In this document: positions 1-6,886 of the stretch, in pieces | Layout of the letters: each line of letters opens with the position of its first letter | How positions within the stretch are numbered: position 1 is the stretch's first letter | Assembly (NCBI GenBank): GCA_021846605.1 | Contig: JAJZWQ010000137.1 | Span: forward strand, 1 to 8,634 | From: Bacillota bacterium | GTDB taxonomy: Bacteria > Bacillota_E > RBS10-35 > JAJYVN01 | Direction: 5' to 3' | DNA: 8,634 nucleotides | Program-made: the position numbers and the translations under genes | Notes under the pieces: generated by a model | Seen by the model: only the letters and a program-made list of their open reading frames with translations | What the model was told of the DNA's origin: nothing | Database searches by the model: none

Positions 1-53
1 TTGAGCCACCAGGCCCGGGCGAAGTAGCGCAGGAGCGACGCCAAGGCGGTCAC
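1..53 (-). CDS. Start of an ABC-2 type transporter permease (partial, runs off the left edge)
   Basis: Only the first 17 codons are in the window. A GTG at 53-51 overlaps the TGA stop of the upstream permease fragment in a GTGA arrangement, with a GGGGGG run just before it. The peptide reads VTALASLLRYFARAWWL, which resembles the N-terminus of the second permease of uncharacterised ABC-2 exporters (COG3694 type): a short amphipathic start followed by an aromatic-rich entry into the first membrane helix. In that family two permeases and an ATPase usually form one operon, which fits the 4-base overlap with the gene before it. The call rests on a short peptide and on context, so it is tentative. 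Confidence 0.5.
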   Translation of the reverse strand, partial: MTALASLLRYFARAWWL

Positions 54-505
54 CCCCCCTGGATGACCAGTTTGCGGACGGCGCGCGACCAGACCCAGGC
101 GGCGGTCAGACCGAGGCCGGCCGTCCAGACGACCTGGCGCGCGAGGGCCTGCCAACCGGCTGTGCCCCCCAGGTGCCCCAGGTAGAACAGGATGGGCAGG
201 TTGATCAGGCCCTGGAAGGGCAGAAACGCCGCCACGGCACCCAGGACACCCGGAAAGAAGGCCAGCGGCAGCGTCGAGCCAGACAGGAACTGAATTACGA
301 ACAGGCTGCCGCCGATCAGGCCGCGGCCTTCCTGGGTCCAAAAGCAGAGGCTGCCCAGCAGCAGCATCAGCACCCGCTCCAGCAGCGCCGCCAGGATGAG
401 CGCCAGCACGAACTGAAACGCCTGCGGGCCAGCCGGGGGCAGCGGCCGCAGCAGGGGCACGCCCACCAGCCCGATCAGCGTCGCCGGAGTGTGAGCCCGG
501 GGCAC
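50..505 (-). pseudogene. 5'-truncated ABC-2 family permease (ABC2_membrane_6-like), C-terminal half only
   Basis: The last ~140 residues of this frame look like the C-terminal half of PF06182/COG4587 permeases. They show hydrophobic segments around FVLALILAALLERVLMLL, the motif SLCFWTQEGRGL, the segment FLSGSTLPLAFFPGVL, then FLPFQGLINLPILFYLG, and an ending RAVRKLVIQGG. These proteins are normally about 260 residues; here recognisable sequence starts near 490. The frame stays open upstream to 868, but that part is Arg/Pro/Gly-rich, has no membrane segments and looks like non-coding GC-rich shadow. No other minus-strand frame in 490-800 supplies the missing N-terminal half. Internal GTG codons (for example 505-503) could start a short product. 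I infer loss of the 5' half by deletion or rearrangement. The ABC family assignment is firm; the pseudogene status is fairly likely. Confidence 0.65.
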
Positions 506-799
506 GGATGGAAGCCTGAGCGGGATATGCGCCCGGGGGGTTGCGGCAGGGCGATGTCTCCAGCGGCGGCCGCCATCTGGAGAACGATCTGGGCTCGCCC
601 ACACAGACGCCGAACCGCGGTCCCGGGTGGCCTGCCGCCACCACCCAAACGGGTCACGGTGTGGGCTGCCGGGCCGAAGTGGCTCTCCTTTGGCATGGCG
701 CCTGGGGGCCGCCTGTCGACGCGGCGGGGACGCCCGTGCCAGAAGGTTCGATCCGTCATCCACTGGCCGGCGGTGCTGATATTGTTGATATGGCGGGCA
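506..799. other. About 300 bp with no recognisable gene, between the truncated permease and the riboswitch promoter
   Basis: Open frames cross this stretch on both strands, as expected at this GC content. Their translations are low-complexity Arg/Pro/Gly/Ala-rich with no recognised domain, membrane segment or convincing ribosome binding site. The missing 5' half of the permease is not here in any frame. It may be decayed coding sequence left by a rearrangement; I see no transposase motif or terminal inverted repeat that would name the cause. Confidence 0.45.
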
Positions 800-829
800 T
801 TGCACATTCTTTACCCCGAGACATACAAT
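800..829 (+). promoter_or_regulatory. Candidate sigma-70-type promoter for the riboswitch operon
   Basis: TTGCAC (800-805) and TACAAT (824-829) are separated by 18 bases. The -10 matches TATAAT at five of six positions; the -35 matches TTGACA at three of six. The region is locally AT-richer than its surroundings. Initiation about seven bases after the -10 would fall at G836, the first base of the aptamer's P1 stem, so transcript start and riboswitch start agree. This is prediction from sequence only. Confidence 0.55.
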
Positions 830-833
830 GCCA

Positions 834-892
834 CTGGGCGATGGAGCACCGCCCGGCCCGAAGGCCAAACCGCCTGTGCGCTGATGGCTCCT
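834..892 (+). promoter_or_regulatory. Fluoride riboswitch aptamer (crcB motif)
   Basis: The sequence has the conserved elements of the crcB RNA in order. P1 is GGGCG (836-840) paired with CGCCC (850-854), enclosing the conserved GATGG loop start. An optional hairpin GGCC-CGAA-GGCC follows (855-866). Next come AAACCGC (867-873) and a short P3 leading into the conserved CTGATGG (881-887). The loop strand GGAGC (843-847) is fully complementary to GCTCC (887-891), giving the expected pseudoknot. Known crcB RNAs carry the same GGCGATGG...CGCC...AAC...GC(T)GATG..CTCCT skeleton. The aptamer sits 60 bases before the first start codon and its 3' pseudoknot strand is shared with the following terminator, so fluoride binding should give an ON switch. 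The P3 stem is short (2-3 bp) and is the least canonical part. Identification is by eye, not by covariance search. Confidence 0.88.
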
Positions 893-915
893 GGCTTAAG
901 GCCGGGGGCTTTTTT
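887..915 (+). terminator. Intrinsic terminator forming the riboswitch expression platform
   Basis: GCTCCTGGC (887-895) pairs with GCCGGGGGC (901-909) through nine pairs, two of them G-T wobbles, around a TTAAG loop, followed by six T residues (910-915). The 5' arm overlaps the aptamer's pseudoknot strand (887-891), so the two structures exclude each other. It lies only 36 bases before the first start codon of the operon, as expected of an attenuator rather than a gene-end terminator. Confidence 0.85.
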
Positions 916-951
916 CGTCTCTTGACCGCGAGGGAGGAAGGGGGCGCGATC

Positions 952-2226
952 ATGCAGGCAGATCACGCTCACGGCCCGAGTGATCGTCTGGTGGTGGCGG
1001 CCGGAACCTGTCCTGCCTGTGTGGCAGGGCGCGCTGCCGCCAGCCGGGTGGTGGCGGGGCTCGCCGCCGGTCAGGGGCCGTTGCCCGCCCTGTGTGCCCG
1101 GCACGGTCAGTCTTTCGGGCTACAGGCGCCGAGGGAGTGGCTGGAGCGGTTGGCGGCCAGGGAGGCGCGCAACTGGGTCGAGGGCCGTGTGCCACGGCGG
1201 ATGGAACCCTGCCTGGCGTGCGAGACCGAACGGGCGGCGGCCGCGGCGGTTGCCGCCACCCTCGCCGGATCCCCAGAGGGCGAGAACTCGGATGTTTGCT
1301 GGCGCCATCTGCGGGCCGCTCTGGTCGCGGCGGGCCCGCACGCCGCCAGGACATCCCTGGCACGCGCCGTTCGTAGCCAGCTTGAGGCCCTGGCCGCCGA
1401 GCTGGAGCGGTATTCGCTGCTGCTGGACTATCATTATCGCGACCTGCCGCGCGGTCCGGAACAGGAAGCCTGGCGCCGTGCCCTGCTGCGTTTTGGGCCG
1501 CCCGAGTCGCTTGCCGCCATTCCGTCGGTGATGGCGAGCCGTCCGGTGCGGGTGCCGGACGGCGTGGACGATGTCGGCCGGGTCCACGCCTTATTCCTGC
1601 TCGGGCCCGGTGGATGTCCCGTCTGCGCACAGGCCCGTCGGGTCGCGGCGACACACCTGCGTTGGTTCTTGCTGGATAACTACAATAGCCTTGCGACCGT
1701 TCTAACCTTGCGCCGAGGAGGCTATTGCCCACCCCATGCCGGGTTGCTGTGGACGCTGCCGGTGGCCCAGCTGAGTGTCACCTTTGAAGCCTTGGTGGCG
1801 GCGGCTCTGGTGGACCTGCGGGCGGGTGTGCCGCCAGCCGAAACCGAAGGCTGTCCGGCGTGCCGGGCTGCCGATAATGCGGCGGTCGTGGCGGTGGCGG
1901 ACCTGCGCGCCCTTTGGGGGGTCACCTGGGGCCGCGAGGCGCTGGCCGCCGGTCCGACCCTTTGCCGACCGCACGCGCTCTTGTGGTTGGACCGCTTGCA
2001 CGGACAGGGATGGGCGGATGCGGCGCGCGTCTGGGCCGCTGCGCTGCAGCGATCGAGGGATCGCGGGCCAGCGGCCGTGGTCGATGCCCTGTGGGGCGGC
2101 CCGTCCGTTCCGTCTCCGCGGGACGTTCACCCGCGTGACGAGGCAATGGCGCACGGACGCAGGACGCCTGGGATCGCGGGAGGCGCGGATTGTGACGGGA
2201 ATGGACGTGGTGTGGGTGGGAGATGA
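952..2226 (+). CDS. Cys-rich DUF6062-related protein with four CxxC...CxxH modules
   Basis: This is a 424-residue soluble protein; function unknown. It has four metal-site-like modules: C20/C23 with C48/H51, C87/C90 with C116/H119, C222/C225 with C259/H262, and C301/C304 with C338/H341. Residues ~15-185 follow the DUF6062 plan (two modules, then DYHYRDLPRG...EAWRRAL at ~159-178, matching the family's C-terminal FDYR...W signature). Residues ~215-375 repeat the two modules but lack that tail. Zinc binding is likely from ligand pattern alone. The ATG at 952 is chosen because it follows the terminator and a purine-rich ribosome binding site (AGGGAGGAAGGGG, 931-943); the frame upstream to 541 crosses the riboswitch and is not coding. 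It is the first gene after the riboswitch and its end overlaps the start of the MFS gene. The last ~45 residues are Gly/Arg-rich and may not be folded. Domain kinship is well supported; the role is not known. Confidence 0.82.
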   Translation: MQADHAHGPSDRLVVAAGTCPACVAGRAAASRVVAGLAAGQGPLPALCARHGQSFGLQAPREWLERLAAREARNWVEGRVPRRMEPCLACETERAAAAAVAATLAGSPEGENSDVCWRHLRAALVAAGPHAARTSLARAVRSQLEALAAELERYSLLLDYHYRDLPRGPEQEAWRRALLRFGPPESLAAIPSVMASRPVRVPDGVDDVGRVHALFLLGPGGCPVCAQARRVAATHLRWFLLDNYNSLATVLTLRRGGYCPPHAGLLWTLPVAQLSVTFEALVAAALVDLRAGVPPAETEGCPACRAADNAAVVAVADLRALWGVTWGREALAAGPTLCRPHALLWLDRLHGQGWADAARVWAAALQRSRDRGPAAVVDALWGGPSVPSPRDVHPRDEAMAHGRRTPGIAGGADCDGNGRGVGGR

Positions 2227-3415
2227 AGGGGCGCCGGGGGCTTGGCGCACGGCGGATGTCTGGCGGATCGCCATGTCGGCGTTCTGCGCCGATTTGGGTT
2301 ATCAGGCGGTCCTGGCGGTCTTCCCACTCTTTTTGGTCCTGCGACTGCATGCGTCGGTGGCGCTCTTTGGGCTGGCCACCGCGGTCGCCTACGGGCCGGG
2401 TGCCCTGGCCGGCTACATCGGTGGCCGGGTGGGGGACCGGGTGGGACGCAAGCGCACGGCGGTGTGGGGCAACGCCTTCATACCGCTGCTGTCGCTGATC
2501 GGTCTGGCGGTGGCGCCGGTGGAGGCCGTCGCCCTCTTGGCCCTGGGCTGGTGGGCGCGCAACTTCCGGTCGGCCCCGCGGCGGGCCATGCTGACCGAGA
2601 TCGTGGCGCCGGCCGACCGGGGCAAGGCGTTTGGCTTTCTGCATGCGCTGGACATCGGTGGCGGCACCCTGGCGGCGCTGTATGCGTTTGCGCTGGTGGC
2701 CCTGCTCGCGGCCCCCTACCGCCTGGTGCTGCTGCTCACCCTGGTTCCGCTGATCGCCTCGACCGTCGTGTTGGCGTTTGTGCGCGCCGGCAGGCGGCCG
2801 GCCGCCCCGTCCCCGGCTGCGGGTGAGGCGCCCCCGACCAAGGCCGGCGACATGGCGGTGTATCGGGGTGTGCTGGTGGCCACGGCGCTGTATGGTTTCA
2901 GTTCCTATAGCGCGGGTTTCCCGATCCTGACGGTGGCACAGGGGACGCACAGCCCTGCCCTGGGCGTGCTGTCCTACGTGCTGTTTCTCGGGGTGTCCGC
3001 CCTGACCGGCCTGTGGGCGGGGCGGCGGTGGGGGGACAGCGTGCGCGGGCTGGCGCTGGCCGGCTATGGAGCGGCCGCCCTGGGCTCGGCGGGGATCGCC
3101 CTCTCCTATGCCCTGCACCTTGGGGTCGCGGGGCTGTATGCGTCGATGGCGATCCTGGGCTTTGCGCTCGGGGTGGTGGAGACGCTGGAGCCGACCCTGA
3201 TCGCCCGTTTGGCTCCGACGGCCAAGACCAGCGGCGGCATGGGCTCGCTGACCGCTTCCCGCAGCGTCGGACTGTTTGTCGCCAACATCGTGTTGGGCCT
3301 GCTGTATGCGCTGAGCCCCGTCTATTCGTACGTGTATGCCACGGCCGTGGCCGTTGCGGCCGTGGTCGTCCTGCTCGGGGTGCGGGCGCGCGTCGGGCGC
3401 CTGGCGGCCGCATGA
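2192..3415 (+). CDS. MFS transporter (major facilitator superfamily, 12-TM size)
   Basis: This is a 407-residue integral membrane protein. Hydrophobic helices run through its whole length. The loop after TM2 carries the MFS motif A as GGRVGDRVGRKR (residues ~77-88). A second family signature, NFRSAPRRAMLTEIVAP followed by RGKAFGFLHALD, lies near TM4-5, and a Pro/Ala-rich charged linker around 2790-2850 separates the N and C halves. It probably acts as a secondary exporter in the cytoplasmic membrane; substrate is not readable from sequence. GTG 2192 is preferred because GGGAGG lies eight bases upstream; ATG 2201 is the alternative. Either start overlaps the end of the preceding gene (stop 2224-2226) by 26-35 bases, so the two are translationally coupled. 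As the only transporter under the fluoride riboswitch it is the natural candidate for exporting fluoride or a fluoride-linked toxic compound, but this is inference. Confidence 0.9.
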   Translation: MTGMDVVWVGDEGAPGAWRTADVWRIAMSAFCADLGYQAVLAVFPLFLVLRLHASVALFGLATAVAYGPGALAGYIGGRVGDRVGRKRTAVWGNAFIPLLSLIGLAVAPVEAVALLALGWWARNFRSAPRRAMLTEIVAPADRGKAFGFLHALDIGGGTLAALYAFALVALLAAPYRLVLLLTLVPLIASTVVLAFVRAGRRPAAPSPAAGEAPPTKAGDMAVYRGVLVATALYGFSSYSAGFPILTVAQGTHSPALGVLSYVLFLGVSALTGLWAGRRWGDSVRGLALAGYGAAALGSAGIALSYALHLGVAGLYASMAILGFALGVVETLEPTLIARLAPTAKTSGGMGSLTASRSVGLFVANIVLGLLYALSPVYSYVYATAVAVAAVVVLLGVRARVGRLAAA

Positions 3416-3460
3416 CGCGCCGGGCGCGTCGATTCCATCCGGTCCGGGCCGGGAGATGGG

Positions 3461-4207
3461 GTGCCCGTGCAGCCGTTTGAGGCATCGGCCACGTACCAGG
3501 ATCTCCAGCGATTCCTCGACGAAGCGGGCTGCGCGGTCTGCCATGCCATGGCCCAGGCGGAGCGGCGCTATTTTGACGCCCTGCTGTATGAGAACGTCCT
3601 GTCTCCCCCGGTGCACCTGCGGCTGCGCGCCAGCAACGGCTTTTGCGGACGACATCTGGCGACCCTGGTCGCGTTGCGCGATCCCATGGCGACGGCGATC
3701 CTCTACGCCGGGGTGCTGGACGAACGGCGGCACTTGCTGGCGCAGTGGCGGCACGGACACCGCGCTCGGACCGCGGCCGCCGCGACGCAGTTGACGACGA
3801 TCGGCCTGCGCTGCCCCGCCTGTGAGGCCGAAGACGAGGCCGGAAAGCGGTCCTGCGAGGTCTTGGCCGCCGGCCTGGAGACCGGAACCCTCCGTGCGGA
3901 TTGGCAGCGGTCCACCGGATTGTGCTGGCCGCACTTCGTCCAGACGCGGGCGCTCTGCCATGCCGGCCGGCGTGTGCTGGACGACCACGAGTCCGAGGTG
4001 CTGGACCGCCTTGCCGCGGATGTGGATACCCTGGTCCGCAGCTTTGACTACCGCTGGCAGGGGGTGCGGACTTCCGCGGTCGAGGCGGCATGGCGCCGGG
4101 TGGTGGCGACGGTGGCCGGCCGCTTCCAGGGCGGCCTGCCGCATCCACTGCACCCGCAGCCCCCCAAGGACCGTCCGCGGGATGGAGGCCAGGAGGGCGC
4201 CCCGTAG
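3461..4207 (+). CDS. DUF6062 family protein
   Basis: This 248-residue protein has the normal length and order of motifs of DUF6062, a family of unknown function common in Bacillota. CAVC (24-27) is followed by YFDALLYENVLSPPVHLRLR and GFCGRH (61-65). CPAC (118-121) is followed by GLCWPH (153-158). Then comes the conserved C-terminal segment SFDYRW...EAAWRRVV (194-215). The paired CxxC...CxxH sites suggest two metal sites, probably zinc. No signal peptide or membrane helix is visible, so it should be cytoplasmic. GTG 3461 is five bases after GGGAG (3451-3455); GTG 3467 is equally possible. It starts 45 bases after the MFS gene on the same strand and is taken as the last gene of the riboswitch operon. 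Its two modules correspond to half of the first gene, so the operon brackets one transporter with two paralogues. The C-terminal ~20 residues are Pro/Gly-rich. A 5-bp hairpin overlaps the stop codon (4207-4223) but has no T run. Confidence 0.88.
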   Translation: MPVQPFEASATYQDLQRFLDEAGCAVCHAMAQAERRYFDALLYENVLSPPVHLRLRASNGFCGRHLATLVALRDPMATAILYAGVLDERRHLLAQWRHGHRARTAAAATQLTTIGLRCPACEAEDEAGKRSCEVLAAGLETGTLRADWQRSTGLCWPHFVQTRALCHAGRRVLDDHESEVLDRLAADVDTLVRSFDYRWQGVRTSAVEAAWRRVVATVAGRFQGGLPHPLHPQPPKDRPRDGGQEGAP

Positions 4208-4274
4208 GCCGTTGGGGTCGGCCGAACGCGGGACGATCGGGCGGGCGCGGCGCCACGGGTGGTCCGCCCTTCCC

Positions 4275-5174
4275 TCAGGAACAGGGGCGGCAAAGGGGTA
4301 GCCGCGACTGGACGAAGCGCACAAAGGCGTCGGCCGCTGGCGCTAGCCGCCGCGGGTGGTAGACGAGCACGACCCGGCGCAGCAGCGGCAGGTCGCGGAG
4401 GCGGACCGTCGCGATCCCGTGGGACTCGGCGTCCGCCAGAGCCAGCCCGGAGACGAAGCCGATGCCCTGTCCGGCCGCGACGGCCGAAAGCAGAGCCTGT
4501 GGGGTTGAGACCTCCAGCGCGACGCGGTGGGGGGGCAGGGCGGCGCCCGCGGCGGCGAGCACGCTGCGGACGGTGGCCTCGGTGCCGGAGCCCGGCTCAC
4601 GGGTGACGAACACCTCGTCGGTGAGGTCCTGGGGCTCGACCTGGCCTCGGTTGGCCAGGGGGTGGCGCGCGGGGACGGCCAAGACGATTTCCTCTTCCGC
4701 GACCGCGATCGAGTGCAGCGTGCCGCCCCGTGGCGGTCGGCCGAGAAAGCCGACATCGCAGTGGCGGGTGCGCACGCACTCCTCGACGCTGTCCGAGTTC
4801 ATGACGTGCATCTGAGCGCGCACACGGGCATGGTGGTGGCCGAACTCCGCCAGGAGGGCGGGTACGAGATGCTCGCCGGGGGTGGTGCTGGCCGCGACGT
4901 GCAGCACCCCGGTCAGGGGCGAGGCGGGCGACGCCGCGCGCAATTCGTCCCATTCGCGCAGGGTGCGCTCGGCGAAGTCCAGTACCATGAGGCCGTGGCG
5001 GGTCGGGGTGGCGGCCGGGCGGAGGCGCTCCATCAGGGGGATGCCCAATTCCTGTTCCAGGCGGCCGATGCGGCGACTGACCGCGGACTGGCTCAGGCCA
5101 AGGGCCTCCGCTGCCAGGGAGAAGCTTCCGCGCCGCGCCGTCTCGACTAAGGCGCGCAGGTCTTCGCTGTCCAC
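4275..5174 (-). CDS. LysR-type transcriptional regulator (CysL/CbbR-like)
   Basis: This 299-residue protein has the standard LysR length and plan. A winged helix-turn-helix lies at residues 3-60 ([20 protein letters not shown], then RLEQELG). The linker helix follows, and the two-lobed effector-binding domain starts near residue 88. The segment [18 protein letters not shown] (189-206) is typical of the CysL/CbbR branch, whose members respond to small anionic metabolites; the effector here is unknown. The start is GTG 5174, preceded by GGAGGGGG 11 bases upstream. The gene faces away from the ThuA-domain gene with 162 bases between, the usual arrangement in which a LysR protein controls the divergent gene. 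It converges on the DUF6062/MFS operon, with 67 bases between stop codons. The last residues (RLPLCRPCS) are unusually Cys-rich for the family and may be incidental. Confidence 0.93.
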   Translation of the reverse strand: MDSEDLRALVETARRGSFSLAAEALGLSQSAVSRRIGRLEQELGIPLMERLRPAATPTRHGLMVLDFAERTLREWDELRAASPASPLTGVLHVAASTTPGEHLVPALLAEFGHHHARVRAQMHVMNSDSVEECVRTRHCDVGFLGRPPRGGTLHSIAVAEEEIVLAVPARHPLANRGQVEPQDLTDEVFVTREPGSGTEATVRSVLAAAGAALPPHRVALEVSTPQALLSAVAAGQGIGFVSGLALADAESHGIATVRLRDLPLLRRVVLVYHPRRLAPAADAFVRFVQSRLPLCRPCS

Positions 5175-5224
5175 CGCTTGCGCCCCCTCCGGCCGTCCCG
5201 CGTTCGGCTCCGCACCGTGGCTTC

Positions 5225-5253
5225 AGTATCGGGCGGCGTCGTCGCACGAGCAA
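5225..5253 (-). promoter_or_regulatory. Candidate promoter of the lysR-type gene
   Basis: Read on the minus strand, TTGCTC (5253-5248) and GATACT (5230-5225) are separated by 17 bases. Transcription would begin near 5218, about 45 bases before the GTG start. The -10 matches four of six consensus positions and the -35 three of six. It lies in the lysR/thuA intergenic region, where the LysR protein would be expected to bind and autoregulate. I could not pick out a convincing T-N11-A operator or a plus-strand promoter for thuA. Confidence 0.35.
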
Positions 5254-5336
5254 GCCGATGGCCGGCAGGACGGCCCGGCTGGGCGGGGAAAGTTCTGAAA
5301 TGGTCTGCAGTTTGCCGCGGGAAGGGTTGGTTTTTC

Positions 5337-6068
<732 letters not shown>

Positions 6069-6107
6069 GGTCGGTAGCCGCCTGCAGGGCGGGGGGCTGG
6101 CACGCAT

Positions 6108-6748
6108 CGCCGGGCCCCCCGTCTCCGCCTGCGCGGCTACGCGGGCTGGGTCATCCTGTTTGACGAGGCTGAACTGGTCGGTCGCCTGGGCAGCGGGGGC
6201 GTGCCCGTGCCTGCGCCAACATGGGCCGGCTGGCGATGGATGGCATGGGGTGCGCGTACCTCCTGACGGTGTTTGCCGTGGCGAGCACCTTCTACATGGA
6301 CGCCCTGCTGCGACGCCACGATGCGACGGCGGCGCCCGCCAGGTTGGATGCCCGCGGTGATGCCGAGGGCGCCGAGGCCTGCCGACGCGGCATTGCGTTG
6401 CTTCAGGGCGCGCAGCTGCTGGAGCCCCTCGGCGCGGCCGACTGGATCCATCTGCTCCAGGGATTGCTGGACGCGCATGAGCGGGCCTATGGCTGGTCCA
6501 GCGGGTTGACGGCGGATGCCTTCTGGGATGCGGTGCGCAAAGTTACGACCGAGACCGATACCAAGGTGCGCACGCGGTTGCGGCTTGCCGTTCAGTGGTT
6601 GGATTTGATGTATCAGCACGGGCATCCGCCCCACGTGCGCAGCATTCACGGTCTGCAGGAGGCGGATGTCTCGGAATGGGGCGCGCCGGAAGCGGACTTG
6701 GACGAACCGGCGTCGGATGCGGTGGCCGCCGCGGCCGATGACGAATGA
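6108..6748 (+). pseudogene. Remnant of a BrxC/BrxD-like (DUF2791) P-loop ATPase, 5'-truncated and frameshifted
   Basis: Two frames together resemble the C-terminal part of DUF2791/BrxC_BrxD (PF10923) ATP-binding proteins, some of which belong to BREX phage-defence systems. The first frame (to ~6197) reads GYAGWVILFDEAELVGRLGS, containing a Walker B-like ILFDEAE. The match then continues one frame over as RARACANMGRLAMDGMGC, AYLLTVFAVASTFYMDALL, ...LLEPLGAADWIHLLQGLLD, AYGWSSGL, and RTRLRLAVQWLDLMYQHGH, ending at 6746-6748. The switch falls in a five-G run (6195-6199); one more G would restore the frame, so a sequencing or assembly error is possible. Independently of that, the N-terminal part with the Walker A loop is missing: a stop in this frame at 6075-6077 and the end of thuA at 6068 leave no room. 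The downstream piece alone would be a 175-residue protein from ATG 6221, but with no good ribosome binding site. Family assignment is moderately sure. Confidence 0.6.
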
Positions 6749-6848
6749 CAGGGCGTTCGGAAACGCGATCTCCGTGCGGCGGCGCCCAGGCCGGCAATAC
6801 GGCGCGGAGCGCGGACGTCGCGCCCCGCGTCGCTTCCATCCCAGGAGC

Positions 6849-6871
6849 GGCGGCCCTGTGCCCTGGCCGCC
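6849..6871. terminator. Hairpin between convergent genes, possible weak bidirectional terminator
   Basis: GGCGGCC (6849-6855) and GGCCGCC (6865-6871) form a perfect seven-pair stem around a nine-base loop, between the ATPase remnant and the end of the P450 gene. Neither side has a T run, so it is not a canonical intrinsic terminator; at this GC content such a stem could also be chance. Confidence 0.25.
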
Positions 6872-6886
6872 TTCCGCGTGCCGCCG

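Noticed and set aside
887..915. Terminator as the end of an upstream plus-strand gene
   Set aside because: No plus-strand gene precedes it. Its 5' arm is part of the aptamer pseudoknot and it sits just before the operon start, so it is an attenuator.
173..925. Plus-strand open frame of 250 codons over the left end
   Set aside because: It is antisense to the recognisable ABC permease half, is low-complexity Gln/Arg-rich, and runs through the promoter, riboswitch and terminator.
541..951. N-terminal extension of the four-module protein back to an ATG at 541
   Set aside because: The extension would pass through the riboswitch aptamer and terminator, has no homology, and a better start with a ribosome binding site exists at 952.
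4207..4290. Hairpins between the convergent DUF6062 and lysR genes (GGCCG/CGGCC at 4207-4223; CCGCCC/GGGCGG at 4264-4290)
   Set aside because: The stems are short (5-6 bp), one has a 15-base loop, and neither has a T run. At this GC content they are expected by chance.
1922..4324. Very long minus-strand open frame (800 codons) across the DUF6062/MFS operon
   Set aside because: Its translation is Arg/Gln/Pro/His-rich with no domain, and it lies antisense to three genes with clear family motifs. It is a GC-driven shadow.
5219..5259. Dyad (GGCTT...AAGCC with ATCGG...CCGAT) as the LysR operator
   Set aside because: The two repeat pairs overlap rather than nest, have long spacers and do not give a T-N11-A core, so I could not support an operator.
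6195..6200. Programmed -1 ribosomal frameshift in the ATPase remnant
   Set aside because: The site is not a standard X-XXY-YYZ slippery heptamer, I see no downstream stimulatory structure, and the gene also lacks its N-terminal half, so decay or a homopolymer error is simpler.
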